Source: JBDGRJ01 sp042218065 (lineage in GTDB: Bacteria; Patescibacteriota; Patescibacteriia; Magasanikbacterales; UBA922). Taken from it: a DNA stretch of 58,489 nucleotides. The position numbers and the translations under genes are program-made. Positions 50,683 to 58,489 of this stretch are shown piece after piece. The DNA is taken from positions 1 through 58,489 of the forward strand of contig JBDGRL010000087.1 of assembly GCA_042218065.1 (NCBI GenBank), written 5' to 3'. A model generated the notes under the pieces. It was not told the DNA's origin. It did not search any database and was given only the letters and a program-made list of their open reading frames with translations. Position 1 is the stretch's first letter. Each line of letters begins with the position of its first letter.

Positions 50683-53600
50683 CTAATCAGACAGTAAATC
50701 TTCCTCAAATTCTTTAATACCCTTAATATCTTCCGAATAAGAAGAAATATCAGGAAAATCAAGATTTTGCACTTTATCATAAATCACCTGAGCTAAATCT
50801 CTAACACGCTGAAAATCATTTTTATCAATATCAAGCTGTAAGTTTTTAATTTCATCGTCTTCAGGTTCTAGAAATTCTAACTCACCAGTCTGCACCTTAA
50901 ATTCTCCACCAAATTTACGAGAATTTTCTACCAAAATTTTATAGAAAATAAGCTGATTCTTATACCGCCAAGCTTTTATTTTGTTGTATCCGCCCCGAGG
51001 GTCCCAACTATCCAGCGGTGTTCCGGTCTTAAAATCATAAACTCTTATTTTGGAACCTTCTCTTTGTTCCATTTTGTCTATTTTACCACGCAGATGAGCG
51101 TTATCCAGTACTACCCCCTGATTACCAAACTGGAACTCAATCCAGTGATCGGAATCAAACTCGTCTTTCTTTTGTTTATAAAAAGCACTTAACGCATCCC
51201 TGCCTTTTTCCAGTAGATCTTTAAAGTCATCCTTTATTAACTCTTCCTTCTCTAGTTCCTGCTTAAAATATTCCAATAGATTATCTTGTGTAGGCAGCTC
51301 ACCTTGCTGTTTAAAATTACTATAAAAAACTTGAAGTGCGCCGTGCATGGCTGAGCCAAATTTTGCCGGCTTAGACTTTGGCTGGGGAAACCGCAATAAA
51401 TTCTTCTCTAAAAACTCCTTTGGACCCCCTTCCGCTACATTTAAAAAATTATTAAAGTGGGTTACACTCAACTTATAGTTTTCTAATACATCACTCAGTA
51501 GCGCTTTCTCTTCTGATTCAAGCTCAAAGTTTTTATTTATACCGATTTCTTGTTCAAGCACATTCTTGGTCTTTGGGATATCTTCTATCAGTTCTTGCTT
51601 AGAACGCTTAATTTCCTCCTCTTCTAAGCCTTCTCCAGTCTCAGATTTCTCCCCGTCCTCATTTAAAAATCTCAATCTTGGGGACTCAGCACCGTTATCT
51701 TTATACTTATAATAAGTCATGTATACATTCTCTTTAGCACGCGTTATAGCTACATAAAATAGTCTCAACCTATCATCTATAGTATCTGAGCTGGGCTCCA
51801 AAGGTAGATTTTTCGGCAACGGCAAAGCACTAGACCAGTTTATCCCTGTCCATTCTTTATCCTGACAACTAACTACAAATACAGTATTAAACTCTAACCC
51901 TTTAGCCTTGTGCACACTAAGAAGATTTACAGCATCATCAGCAGTTGAGTAAGGACTATTATCAGTAAGTTCAATTTTGTTTTTTTGATGAAGATCTACG
52001 TACTCAATTACATCAGAAACCTCCAGGGTTTTTTCCTGCTTAAAATTCTTCACTCCATCAATAAACTCCTTCAAATTAGACAACAAATTCACATATTCTT
52101 CCTTTTGGTTGCTAAACTGATCTTGAGAAAAATAATATTCCTTGAAAGGAGAACGAAAGTTTGTTTTTCCTTCTTTAGTATCGATTTCTAAAGTTTCTGA
52201 ACCTATAATCTTACTCAATATCTTATCTGCAGTAATTTCATTTGCTTTTGCCCCTAATTCAAGTAGAAAATTAGCTATATTTCTAATTTTTTCATGGTCG
52301 CTATCGAGCATAACCTCCAACCATGGTTTCCAGCTCTTATCGCCTTTCGGGTCTCGCGCTTGAAGTGATATATCCCAGATATCGGACCGGCGTAATTGCC
52401 AAAAATCAAAGCTTAAAATTTCAGGTAAATACTCTTCTGCCTCAGATCTGTCTTGTCGGAATAAAGTATCAACAAACCTTAAAATAGTAATAATTTGCTG
52501 TATATGTTTTTTTTCAAATACATTTTCCTTCTTTTCATAGGAGATAGGGATAGAGTAGGATCTAAGTATATTTGCTATTTTTTGTAAAGTCTTATGCCGC
52601 CTCGTAATTACTGCAATCTCAGAAGGGTTTTCTCCTTCTTCAATTCTACTTTTTATCTCTCTGGCAACCCAGTCAAACTCGTGCAACTGGGTCTTCTCTT
52701 CGTGAGCCATAATCAAACCCTCTTCTCTTTTTGGGTGAGCTGACTCAAGGTCTTTATTAATATCATCCAATTTATTCTCCAATCTATTTTCTCCTTTTAA
52801 TATAACATCTCTAGCTTGCTCTAATACCTCAGGTGCAGATCTGTAACTTTTTTGCAAAGTAATTATCTCAGGTTCTACATAATCTTTACTAAAATCAAGT
52901 ATATTGTCTATATTAGCACCTTGAAATTTAAAAATGGACTGATCATCATCACCAACCGCCATGATATTTGGTCGCCCATCTGACATCTCCATATCGATTA
53001 TATTATCAATAAGACGCATCTGCGCATCATTTGTATCCTGAAACTCATCTATTAAGAAGTATAAATATCTCTCCTTTAAATTAGCACGCAGCTCAGGCTC
53101 CTCTTCTAAGGTATGAACAACATCTAAAATCATATCATCAAAGTCATACAAGTTTCTCTCTCTTAGTTTGTTTTGATATTTCCTATATACATCTACCAAA
53201 GCATAAAGTTTTTCTTTTCTGGTATAACTTTTGATTACATAATTTCCTTGCCCATCTTTTTCTAGATAATTATTACGCCAGTTTGTAACTGGTTTTGTGG
53301 TCTCATTTTCAACAGCATCTACATAAGCCTCTTCCAAAGTCAAAAGTAAAACATCTTTTAATGGTTCGATCTGAGGTACATCCAAATCCGCCATTTCAAT
53401 CTCTCTTATATGCTCTAAATACCCAGGTATCTCATCTCTTATACTCTTACTCATACGACCTGAAAATAACTCAGTAAAAATAGAGTTAGCATCTCTAGCA
53501 AAGCTTTCATTGTGCTCTAAAACTTGCTGAAGTTCTTCTGGATTTAGCCCGGATTTTTTTAGATTAGTAATATGATTGTCTACTGAAGAAAGATACACAA

Positions 53601-54039
53601 ATTCTCCTCCAGGACGCACGGTGCTTAAAGGGTTATCATGACTCATATTTGCAAAAATATCCTGCAGTATCTCAGTCTTAGCTAAGTCATCAGCCGGATC
53701 TCTCCGAGCACCTTCGTGAAAAAACTCCGGATACTGTTGGATAACCTCCGAACCAAAACCATGAAATGTATGAATAGCTACATCATAGGCCACCTCACCT
53801 ACCAACTCTGATAGGCGTTGTCTCATATTTACAGCAGCAGCCTCAGTAAATGTTAAACATAAAATGGAACTTGCGGGTGCATCTGTCTGTCTTAAAATAT
53901 TTGCCACTCTCATACTTAAAATCTCCGTTTTGCCTGATCCCGGACCAGCAAGAACGAGTACAGGGCCCTCTATAGTGTCTACAGCTTTTTTTTGCTGTTT
54001 ATTTAAACGGTTATAATGTTTTTTAAAAGTTTGATTCAT
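50683..54039 (-). CDS. UvrD/AddA-like helicase fused to a RecB-type nuclease domain
   Basis: 1118 residues. The superfamily 1 helicase core has Walker A LAGPGSGKTEIL near residues 32-43, LCLTFTEAAAVNMRQRL, FLIDEFQDTN, VGDDDQSIFKFQGA, LQKSYRS, VNLLSVHKAKGLEF and LFYVAITRAKENVY. The last ~270 residues form a PD-(D/E)XK nuclease of the RecB/AddB type: LSVTHFNNFLN, FGSAMHGALQVFY, and the active-site LRGKIDKM followed by RVYDFKTG. It probably acts in double-strand-break processing in place of RecBCD/AddAB. It is separate from the PcrA-like gene at 19951-21951. No SD. Confidence 0.93.
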   Translation of the reverse strand: MNQTFKKHYNRLNKQQKKAVDTIEGPVLVLAGPGSGKTEILSMRVANILRQTDAPASSILCLTFTEAAAVNMRQRLSELVGEVAYDVAIHTFHGFGSEVIQQYPEFFHEGARRDPADDLAKTEILQDIFANMSHDNPLSTVRPGGEFVYLSSVDNHITNLKKSGLNPEELQQVLEHNESFARDANSIFTELFSGRMSKSIRDEIPGYLEHIREIEMADLDVPQIEPLKDVLLLTLEEAYVDAVENETTKPVTNWRNNYLEKDGQGNYVIKSYTRKEKLYALVDVYRKYQNKLRERNLYDFDDMILDVVHTLEEEPELRANLKERYLYFLIDEFQDTNDAQMRLIDNIIDMEMSDGRPNIMAVGDDDQSIFKFQGANIDNILDFSKDYVEPEIITLQKSYRSAPEVLEQARDVILKGENRLENKLDDINKDLESAHPKREEGLIMAHEEKTQLHEFDWVAREIKSRIEEGENPSEIAVITRRHKTLQKIANILRSYSIPISYEKKENVFEKKHIQQIITILRFVDTLFRQDRSEAEEYLPEILSFDFWQLRRSDIWDISLQARDPKGDKSWKPWLEVMLDSDHEKIRNIANFLLELGAKANEITADKILSKIIGSETLEIDTKEGKTNFRSPFKEYYFSQDQFSNQKEEYVNLLSNLKEFIDGVKNFKQEKTLEVSDVIEYVDLHQKNKIELTDNSPYSTADDAVNLLSVHKAKGLEFNTVFVVSCQDKEWTGINWSSALPLPKNLPLEPSSDTIDDRLRLFYVAITRAKENVYMTYYKYKDNGAESPRLRFLNEDGEKSETGEGLEEEEIKRSKQELIEDIPKTKNVLEQEIGINKNFELESEEKALLSDVLENYKLSVTHFNNFLNVAEGGPKEFLEKNLLRFPQPKSKPAKFGSAMHGALQVFYSNFKQQGELPTQDNLLEYFKQELEKEELIKDDFKDLLEKGRDALSAFYKQKKDEFDSDHWIEFQFGNQGVVLDNAHLRGKIDKMEQREGSKIRVYDFKTGTPLDSWDPRGGYNKIKAWRYKNQLIFYKILVENSRKFGGEFKVQTGELEFLEPEDDEIKNLQLDIDKNDFQRVRDLAQVIYDKVQNLDFPDISSYSEDIKGIKEFEEDLLSD

Positions 54040-54147
54040 TTTTAGCTCTTTTCTGGAAAATCTTAATGAAATAAAATTAAGTTCAAGCTAAAAGCTAGTT
54101 TAACATAAGTCAATAACCCAGTAAAAGTTATCAATTATTATTTTGGC

Positions 54148-54176
54148 TTGATGTAATAAAATTATTTTGCTACTCT
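54148..54176 (+). promoter_or_regulatory. Extended -10 type promoter of the small Cys-rich secreted protein
   Basis: TTGATG (54148-54153), a 17 bp spacer ending AATTATTTTGC, TACTCT (54171-54176). The spacer end is the same as at 4366-4394, and the -35 box and TGC are as at 1719-1747. Confidence 0.6.
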
Positions 54177-54222
54177 TTAACCTCATCTCGGCAATAGAAG
54201 ATACCCAAACAAAAGGAGAAAG

Positions 54223-54513
54223 ATGAAGAAAGCCGTTACAGTAGCATTACTTCTGATTTTATACCCTAACTTAAAAGCACAAGAGGGAAATAATATACAG
54301 CAGTGCCAAAGTAAAAGAAGTAAAAAAAGAGTTTGTTCAAGTAAAAAGCCTGAACCTAACCATTGCAATAACGGTAGAAAAGATGAAAAAGAAATTGACA
54401 TAGATTGCGGAGGCAAATGTCCTCCATGCGAAATCGGCAAAAAGTGCAAAAAAGACAGAAACTGCAAGAGCAGAAACTGTAAGCAGGGACAATGTAGGGC
54501 CCCCGGATGTTGA
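54223..54513 (+). CDS. Small secreted Cys-rich protein, Myxococcota-like motif
   Basis: 96 residues with a signal peptide (about 1-19) and 12 cysteines in the mature part. The motif HCNNGRKDEKEIDIDCGG followed by CPPCEIGKKC and alternating C-x5-C/C-x4-C resembles the short Cys-rich repeats of secreted Myxococcota proteins. It is related in type to the Cys-rich repeats of the 85-1671 lipoprotein and shares its promoter class. AAGGAG precedes the ATG. Probably disulfide-bonded outside the cell. Role unknown. Confidence 0.7.
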   Translation: MKKAVTVALLLILYPNLKAQEGNNIQQCQSKRSKKRVCSSKKPEPNHCNNGRKDEKEIDIDCGGKCPPCEIGKKCKKDRNCKSRNCKQGQCRAPGC

Positions 54514-54608
54514 TCAGAAAAATAACCGAAAGCAATAACTCAGCAAGTAGAGTGTCCACGGTGTATACCATCTTTTGCAGAATCTAGCTCTTTTTGTTCA
54601 TTAATAAA

Positions 54609-54638
54609 ATAGCCGGAGTCGAATCAGACTCCGGCTAT
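54609..54638 (-). terminator. Terminator of the Q/N-rich membrane protein genes
   Basis: A perfect 12 bp stem, ATAGCCGGAGTC (54609-54620) with GACTCCGGCTAT (54627-54638), followed on the minus strand by TTTTATT. Confidence 0.88.
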
Positions 54639-54660
54639 CAATCACTTAAATCCGTGGTTT

Positions 54661-55146
54661 TTACTGCTGTAAGCAGGGTTGGATTTGCTTTAGATCATCC
54701 TGAGAAAAGCTTTGTTGTGAAAGAATTTTCATCATTTTAGCTGTTCCTAACTCCTCTTTAGCACATTTTTTAAACTGCTCAGGATTTTGTTTTATTTTTT
54801 CTATTACTCCAGACTCTTTTAATTGATTAATCTGTGACTCAGAAACAGGCAAATCCTCGACACTCTGAATCTCTCCAGAACTTGCTTTTTGAAAAGTTTC
54901 AAAATAATCCTGAACCCCGAACATATTTGAGTACCAAACATAGGCTGCACCTCCAATAACAGCCAAAATAATTACAATTATAACTATCATAATTCCACCA
55001 CATCCTGCGACAGCACAAGTGGCTGCATCGCTGTTTCCACTACTACCAGACTGATTGCTTGTATTTTGATTAGTATTTGCTTGTTGTTGGTTTTGAGAGC
55101 CAGGCTTTTGTTGGTTTTGTGGGTTTGCTGGTTTATCTGGTGACAT
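54661..55146 (-). CDS. Q/N-rich single-pass membrane protein
   Basis: 161 residues: a low-complexity Gln/Asn/Pro/Ser N-terminus (about 1-42), a membrane helix at about 49-72 preceded by two Cys, and a helical C-terminal domain (about 80-161) with a CxxxxxxxAKMMKIL segment and a final PCLQQ. No family recognised for the soluble part. It is encoded 11 bp downstream of the DUF4870-like gene and shares its Gln-rich head, so the two are probably an operon. No SD. Confidence 0.65.
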   Translation of the reverse strand: MSPDKPANPQNQQKPGSQNQQQANTNQNTSNQSGSSGNSDAATCAVAGCGGIMIVIIVIILAVIGGAAYVWYSNMFGVQDYFETFQKASSGEIQSVEDLPVSESQINQLKESGVIEKIKQNPEQFKKCAKEELGTAKMMKILSQQSFSQDDLKQIQPCLQQ

Positions 55147-55157
55147 AATCTATCTTA

Positions 55158-55766
55158 TTAGAGTTGATTTTCAGCTATATCTCCTATAACTGGCAGTTTG
55201 AACATCTCTCCTTGCCACGCTTTGTAAATAAGGAACAAGATGACCAATATGATAAGTGGGCCAGAAAACAGAGCGACAAAGAAGCCTATTATCGGAATAA
55301 ACTCTAGAATGTAGAAGAAGATGTAAAGAGACAAGGATGTGATTATGGACTGAATAGCATGAAATTTCACAAAATTACTGTCTTCTTCTATCACCAAAAA
55401 GATAATACCTGTAATAAAGCCTAACGCATAAGCTAAAGCTCCTGCTATATTTTCATCAAGCCCTGTACTGCTTCCGGAGCCGCCCTGGCTCGCTGCTGCC
55501 TGATTCTGTTGGTTCCTGTTCTGTTGCTGTGCTGGTCCTTGATTTTGGGCTTGAGCTTGTTGTTGGGTCTGATTTGGTTGATTTCTACTTTGTTGTTGTG
55601 CTCCCCCTTGATTTTGAGTCTGAGCTTGCTGTCCGCCTTGTTGTGTCTGTCCTCCTTGCACTTGTTGAGGCTGAGCTTGCCCCTGTCCGTCTCCTGCTTG
55701 AGACGGCTGTCCTTCTTGGGGTTGTTGCTGTCCTCCGCCTTGACCTGATTGTTGTTGGTCTGGCAT
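55158..55766 (-). CDS. DUF4870/Tic20-like membrane protein with Gln/Gly-rich N-terminus
   Basis: 202 residues. The first ~100 are a Gln/Gly/Asn/Ala repeat region (AQAQNQGPAQQQNRNQQNQ-like units). The rest is a membrane domain of three to four helices with ENIAGALAYALGFITGIIFLVIEE and the KFHAIQSIITSL motif characteristic of DUF4870. Function unknown in the family. The low-complexity head may be an intrinsically disordered, possibly phase-separating or cell-contact region (inference). No SD. Confidence 0.75.
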   Translation of the reverse strand: MPDQQQSGQGGGQQQPQEGQPSQAGDGQGQAQPQQVQGGQTQQGGQQAQTQNQGGAQQQSRNQPNQTQQQAQAQNQGPAQQQNRNQQNQAAASQGGSGSSTGLDENIAGALAYALGFITGIIFLVIEEDSNFVKFHAIQSIITSLSLYIFFYILEFIPIIGFFVALFSGPLIILVILFLIYKAWQGEMFKLPVIGDIAENQL

Positions 55767-55835
55767 AAGAAGTTATTAAGTATTACTTGTTTTAGTTTAA
55801 CAATTGCAGAGTTTATTTACAAATTTTGTTACCGA

Positions 55836-55930
55836 GGCCGTTGAAAAACTTTAGCGAGATTCGAACCCATTACCGAACCCCTTCAATGAGCCAAGCTCAA
55901 GACTTCAACTCGGCAGGTGTTCTGCACCCT
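55836..55930. repeat. Structured intergenic element upstream of polX
   Basis: Related in outline to 29013-29139. It begins GGCCGTTGA (the other has GACCGTTGA), has a GCCAAGCTCAAG core where the other has GGCAAGCTGAAG, and ends TCTGCACCCT, also found there as CCTGCACCCT. The minus strand contains GGGTTCGAATCTCGC, like a degenerate tRNA T arm. No coding potential. Confidence 0.45.
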
Positions 55931-55947
55931 AACTTTATTTAATAATC

Positions 55948-55977
55948 TTGTTTAATCAGTTAAATTTTTGATATTAT
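55948..55977 (+). promoter_or_regulatory. Promoter of polX
   Basis: TTGTTT (55948-55953), an 18 bp spacer, TATTAT (55972-55977), about 55 nt before the ATG. Confidence 0.6.
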
Positions 55978-56032
55978 CCTAATGTAGAAAATTTCTAAAA
56001 TAGATTTACAACATTAATATTACAATAAATAA

Positions 56033-57709
56033 ATGAAAAACAAAGAGGTAGCTACAATCTTACATGAAATAGCTGATTTACTCGAGATGAAAGATGTCGA
56101 GTGGAAACCCCGTGCATATAGAAAGGCAGCGCGGGAGATTGGAGGTCTTAGCGAAGATATTACAGATGTATATGAACAAGGTGAGATAGAAGAAATTGAA
56201 GGTATTGGAGAGGGAATAGCTGAAAAGATACGTGAATATTTAGATGAAGGGGAAATTGAATATCATCAGGAGCTAAAAGAAGATCTTCCGGTGGATATAG
56301 AGGCTATGACTGCAGTGGAAGGGCTGGGGCCAAAGAGTATCAAAAAGCTGTATCAAGAGCTGGGGATCACTGAACTAGAAGAGCTCAAACAAGCAGCGCA
56401 AGATGAAAAGATAGAAGAGGTAGAGGGGTTTGGTAAAAAGTCTCAACAAAAAATACTGGATCATATCGAGATGGCGATTATGAACAAACAACGAATGCTG
56501 CTAGGAGAAGCTTGGCCGATCGCGCAAGAGCTTAAACAGCAGCTAAGGCAATCAGATAACTTTAACCGTATCGATATAGCGGGATCATACCGAAGACGCA
56601 AACCCACGATAGGTGATCTAGATATACTTGCCACCTCCAACAATCCGGACCAAGCCATGGAAGAGTTTTGTAACCTGAAAGACACAAAAGAGGTACTAGC
56701 CCAAGGTGAAACCAAATCGTCCATAGTAGTTTCAGGCAATCTACAAATTGATCTAAGGTTAATAGATTCAGACTCATACGGCTCAGCACTAAATTATTTC
56801 ACAGGCTCAAAAGATCATGGGATAACACTTAGAAGTCTAGCTAAAGACCAAGACAAAAAACTAAGCGAGTACGGGGTTTTTAAAGAAGACACCGAAGAAA
56901 AACTAGCCGGAGAAACCGAAAAGAGGGTATATGAGGAGCTGGGCTTACAGTTTATCGAACCTGAGCTGAGAGAAGACACCGGGGAAGTAAAAGCAGCAAA
57001 ACAAAATGAGCTGCCTAACCTAATAGAGCCAGATCAGATAAAAGGAGATATGCAGATGCACACGAACTATAGTGACGGCGATAACTCAATAGAAGAGATG
57101 GCTAAAAAAGCGCAAGAGTTGGGATATGAATACATCACCATCACTGATCATGGACCGACCGTGAGTGTGGCTGGGGGGATGGAGATAGAGGGATTTAAAG
57201 AGCAAGAAAAAGAGATAGATAAAGTAAACGAAAAGTTGGATATAGAGATACTACACGGAGCAGAACTGGATATAGTAGAAGGCGGTCTTGATCTAGATAA
57301 AGAAGATTGTAAGTTTTTCGATGTGACTCTAGCAGCAATGCACAATGAAACCTCCAACCCAACCGAAGATCTAGTCAAAGCTTTCAGTGAGTGGCCGATA
57401 GATATATGGGCACACCCATTAAATAGAAAGGTAAACAAAAGAAAACCAATCGAGTTTGATCCAGATCGAGCTATAGAAGCAGCTGCAGATAATGATATAG
57501 TAGTCGAGATCAATGCCAACCCCGAAAGGTTGGATCTACCCTGGAGGTTGGTAAAAAAATACAAAGATAAAGTAAACTTCGTAATCTCAACTGATGCTCA
57601 CTCCACCTCGAACTTGGAGTACATGAAGTTTGGAGTGTTTCAGGCAAGGCGGGGGTGGTTGGAAAAGAGTGATGTAATTAATACTAAACCTTTATCAAAA
57701 TTATTTTAG
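56033..57709 (+). CDS. polX: Family X DNA polymerase with PHP domain
   Basis: 558 residues. Helix-hairpin-helix motifs lie in the N-terminal ~150 (IEGIGEGIAEKIREYL, VEGLGPKSIKKLYQEL, VEGFGKKSQQKIL). The nucleotidyltransferase palm has GSYRRRKPTIGDLDIL with the Asp pair and a later LQIDLRLI. The C-terminal PHP phosphoesterase carries DMQMHTNYSDGDNS, ITDHGP, LHGAELDI, AMHNE and STDAHS metal ligands. It fills gaps in base excision repair and has 3'-5' exonuclease capability. No SD. Preceded by the structured element at 55836-55930. Confidence 0.96.
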   Translation: MKNKEVATILHEIADLLEMKDVEWKPRAYRKAAREIGGLSEDITDVYEQGEIEEIEGIGEGIAEKIREYLDEGEIEYHQELKEDLPVDIEAMTAVEGLGPKSIKKLYQELGITELEELKQAAQDEKIEEVEGFGKKSQQKILDHIEMAIMNKQRMLLGEAWPIAQELKQQLRQSDNFNRIDIAGSYRRRKPTIGDLDILATSNNPDQAMEEFCNLKDTKEVLAQGETKSSIVVSGNLQIDLRLIDSDSYGSALNYFTGSKDHGITLRSLAKDQDKKLSEYGVFKEDTEEKLAGETEKRVYEELGLQFIEPELREDTGEVKAAKQNELPNLIEPDQIKGDMQMHTNYSDGDNSIEEMAKKAQELGYEYITITDHGPTVSVAGGMEIEGFKEQEKEIDKVNEKLDIEILHGAELDIVEGGLDLDKEDCKFFDVTLAAMHNETSNPTEDLVKAFSEWPIDIWAHPLNRKVNKRKPIEFDPDRAIEAAADNDIVVEINANPERLDLPWRLVKKYKDKVNFVISTDAHSTSNLEYMKFGVFQARRGWLEKSDVINTKPLSKLF

Positions 57710-57728
57710 CCTATACTACTAAACTAAT

Positions 57729-57800
57729 TTGACTTTCTATTATTATTATTTAAAATATAAGTGTTCTTTCCCGCCCTTTTCAGCAACTCAGAAAAGGAGG
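57729..57800 (+). promoter_or_regulatory. Promoter and SD-occluding hairpin of the 57808 gene
   Basis: TTGACT (57729-57734), a 16 bp spacer, TAAAAT (57751-57756). In the leader CCTTTTC (57775-57781) pairs with GAAAAGG (57791-57797), covering part of the AAGGAGG site (57794-57800), so translation could be controlled by unfolding. Confidence 0.5.
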
Positions 57801-57807
57801 AATAGCT

Positions 57808-58287
57808 ATGCCTACATCGTCAATTGACGAAGAAGTATCCCTGCCTGAACCATTCATAATAAAAGCTGATACACCACTGAAGATTCATGTAACAGCTAGC
57901 AAATATGATCACAAGTATCCTCCCTACGAAGAACCATTGATGAATATTTCCCCTATAAGAGAAGAAGGAGATTTTAGTCGATCTGCACCTAAGTCTAAAA
58001 TTCCAGCAAAGTTGATATTAGAAGACCCTAAAGATCCTTTCTATAGCGTAATCTCAAAGAATAAGAGAATAGAAATTTTTCACCAACCAGAAGGAAAAAT
58101 CTTTAAAGTTATACTCTCGATAAAATGGTTAAGAAGTAGCGGACATCATTACGGAAGAGGTCCAAACAGTTACTGTAAAGATAGTTGGTCTTTCAAAACC
58201 ATGGAAGACTTTTTTCAAGAAACCTGGGAAGACGAAGATACCTTCCCTAAGCTAGAAATCGACACAGAAAAGGAAGTTACAGATTAA
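57808..58287 (+). CDS. 159-residue soluble protein of unknown function, SD-led
   Basis: AAGGAGG fixes the start. No signal peptide or membrane helix. The sequence is rich in Lys, Glu, Ser and Pro with blocks such as PFIIKADTPLKIHVTAS, RIEIFHQPEGKIFKVILSI and SGHHYGRGPNSYCKDSW, suggesting a compact beta-rich domain. I do not recognise a family. It is a single-gene unit with its own promoter and a strong terminator, and belongs to the small SD-led gene set. Confidence 0.7.
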   Translation: MPTSSIDEEVSLPEPFIIKADTPLKIHVTASKYDHKYPPYEEPLMNISPIREEGDFSRSAPKSKIPAKLILEDPKDPFYSVISKNKRIEIFHQPEGKIFKVILSIKWLRSSGHHYGRGPNSYCKDSWSFKTMEDFFQETWEDEDTFPKLEIDTEKEVTD

Positions 58288-58310
58288 AATAATGAAGGAT
58301 AATAAAAGTG

Positions 58311-58342
58311 CCGACTAAGCTCTGCTTAGTCGGTTTTCATTT
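58311..58342 (+). terminator. Terminator of the 57808 gene
   Basis: A perfect 10 bp stem, CCGACTAAGC (58311-58320) with GCTTAGTCGG (58324-58333), then TTTTCATTTT. Confidence 0.93.
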
Positions 58343-58407
58343 TAAATACTAAAAAAATTTCCAATAATTTATTATAATTCATAAGGAAATTATTAATATC
58401 AAATAAT

Positions 58408-58489
58408 ATGAATAATATAGCACTACTCATCGACTCAGGCTACCAAGACGCAGAAGTCATCTACCCATACTATCGACTACAAGAAGCAG
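58408..58489 (+). CDS. DJ-1/PfpI family protein (5' part only)
   Basis: The frame is open from the ATG to the window end, 27 codons. The translation begins NNIALLIDSGYQDAEVIYPY, which matches the first strand and the GxxxxE region of DJ-1/PfpI proteins (glutamine-amidotransferase-like fold, chaperone, deglycase or protease members). It is truncated by the window edge. No SD. Function within the superfamily cannot be set without the nucleophile-elbow region. Confidence 0.6.
   Translation, partial: MNNIALLIDSGYQDAEVIYPYYRLQEA

Noticed and set aside
53295..53477. Short plus-strand frames inside the helicase-nuclease gene
   Set aside because: They overlap conserved helicase sequence entirely and have no initiation signals.
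55509..55768. Hydrophobic plus-strand frames opposite the Gln-rich membrane protein
   Set aside because: Gln/Gly repeats read in reverse give Leu/Val-rich frames; no SD or promoter.
55836..55930. A tRNA gene on the minus strand (T-arm-like GGGTTCGAATC)
   Set aside because: No acceptor stem, D arm or seven-base anticodon loop can be folded around it.
1..58489. CRISPR array or cas genes
   Set aside because: No regularly spaced repeats of 24-40 bp with unique 25-45 bp spacers were seen. The 31 bp repeats are 0.8-2 kb apart, and no Cas-like proteins are present.

Overview
The window reads like a low-GC chromosome segment of a Patescibacteria (CPR)-type bacterium. This is inferred from gene content, not from a phylogenetic marker search. 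Supporting signs are a large DUF4012-type membrane protein, surface proteins with repeated beta-type modules common in CPR, short ribosomal genes placed singly (L28, L32), and very acidic proteins. UGA is used as an ordinary stop, which argues against the lineages that recode UGA. Most housekeeping genes have no Shine-Dalgarno (SD) sequence and sit within a few bases of a -10 box. A minority of mostly small secreted, membrane or unknown genes have strong AGGAGG-type sites.

Layout. 0.1-4.3 kb: three minus-strand genes with strong SD sites: a Cys-rich lipoprotein with a formylglycine-generating-enzyme-like domain, a membrane Ser/Thr kinase, and a TPR-like membrane protein. Two of them share the same extended -10 promoter, and this set resembles Myxococcota surface genes. 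4.4-8.2 kb: sulfate activation (CysQ, fused CysN-CysC, CysD), with a ~185 bp imperfect palindrome between cysD and cysNC. 8.3-11.4 kb: rpsL-rpsG-fusA. 11.6-14.6 kb: ribbon-helix-helix protein, site-2 protease, L28, PEBP protein, TrhO. 14.7-18.6 kb: two ATP-grasp ligases and a class I glutamine amidotransferase. Each ATP-grasp gene is preceded by its own small, strongly promoted, terminator-ended structured transcript; the two transcripts are related. 18.7-22 kb: BaeRF-like protein, an unassigned ~183 nt structured RNA gene, NDK, and a PcrA-like helicase that seems to start at AUU. 22-29 kb: cell envelope genes (lectin-like surface protein, C39 peptidase, MltG, ManC, PAP2, FemAB-like). 29-31 kb: L32, NusB, RNase III, tRNA-Lys(CUU), tRNA-Arg(UCG).

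31-41.4 kb, immediately after tRNA-Arg, is an accessory region of transporters, an AlbA/Schlafen-type regulator, a ParB-like protein and unknowns. Most of its transcription-unit boundaries carry one copy of a 31 bp direct repeat; there are five copies and one degenerate copy. The repeat resembles the 3' end of a tRNA. The arrangement looks like a tandem cassette array anchored at a tRNA gene, although no recombinase is visible here. 41.5-44.1 kb is an island of very small SD-led membrane or unknown genes plus thymidylate kinase, with strong promoters and 5'-terminal hairpins. 44.1-54 kb holds CPR-type surface proteins (DUF4012), a GT4 glycosyltransferase and a 1118-residue helicase-nuclease. 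54-58.5 kb holds a Cys-rich secreted peptide, two Q/N-rich membrane proteins, PolX, an unknown SD-led gene and the start of a DJ-1/PfpI gene.

The most unusual material is the repeat-delimited array (31-40 kb), the paired leader RNAs of the ATP-grasp cluster (15.9-18.6 kb), the unassigned RNA at 19.2-19.3 kb, and the division of genes into SD-led and SD-less classes.
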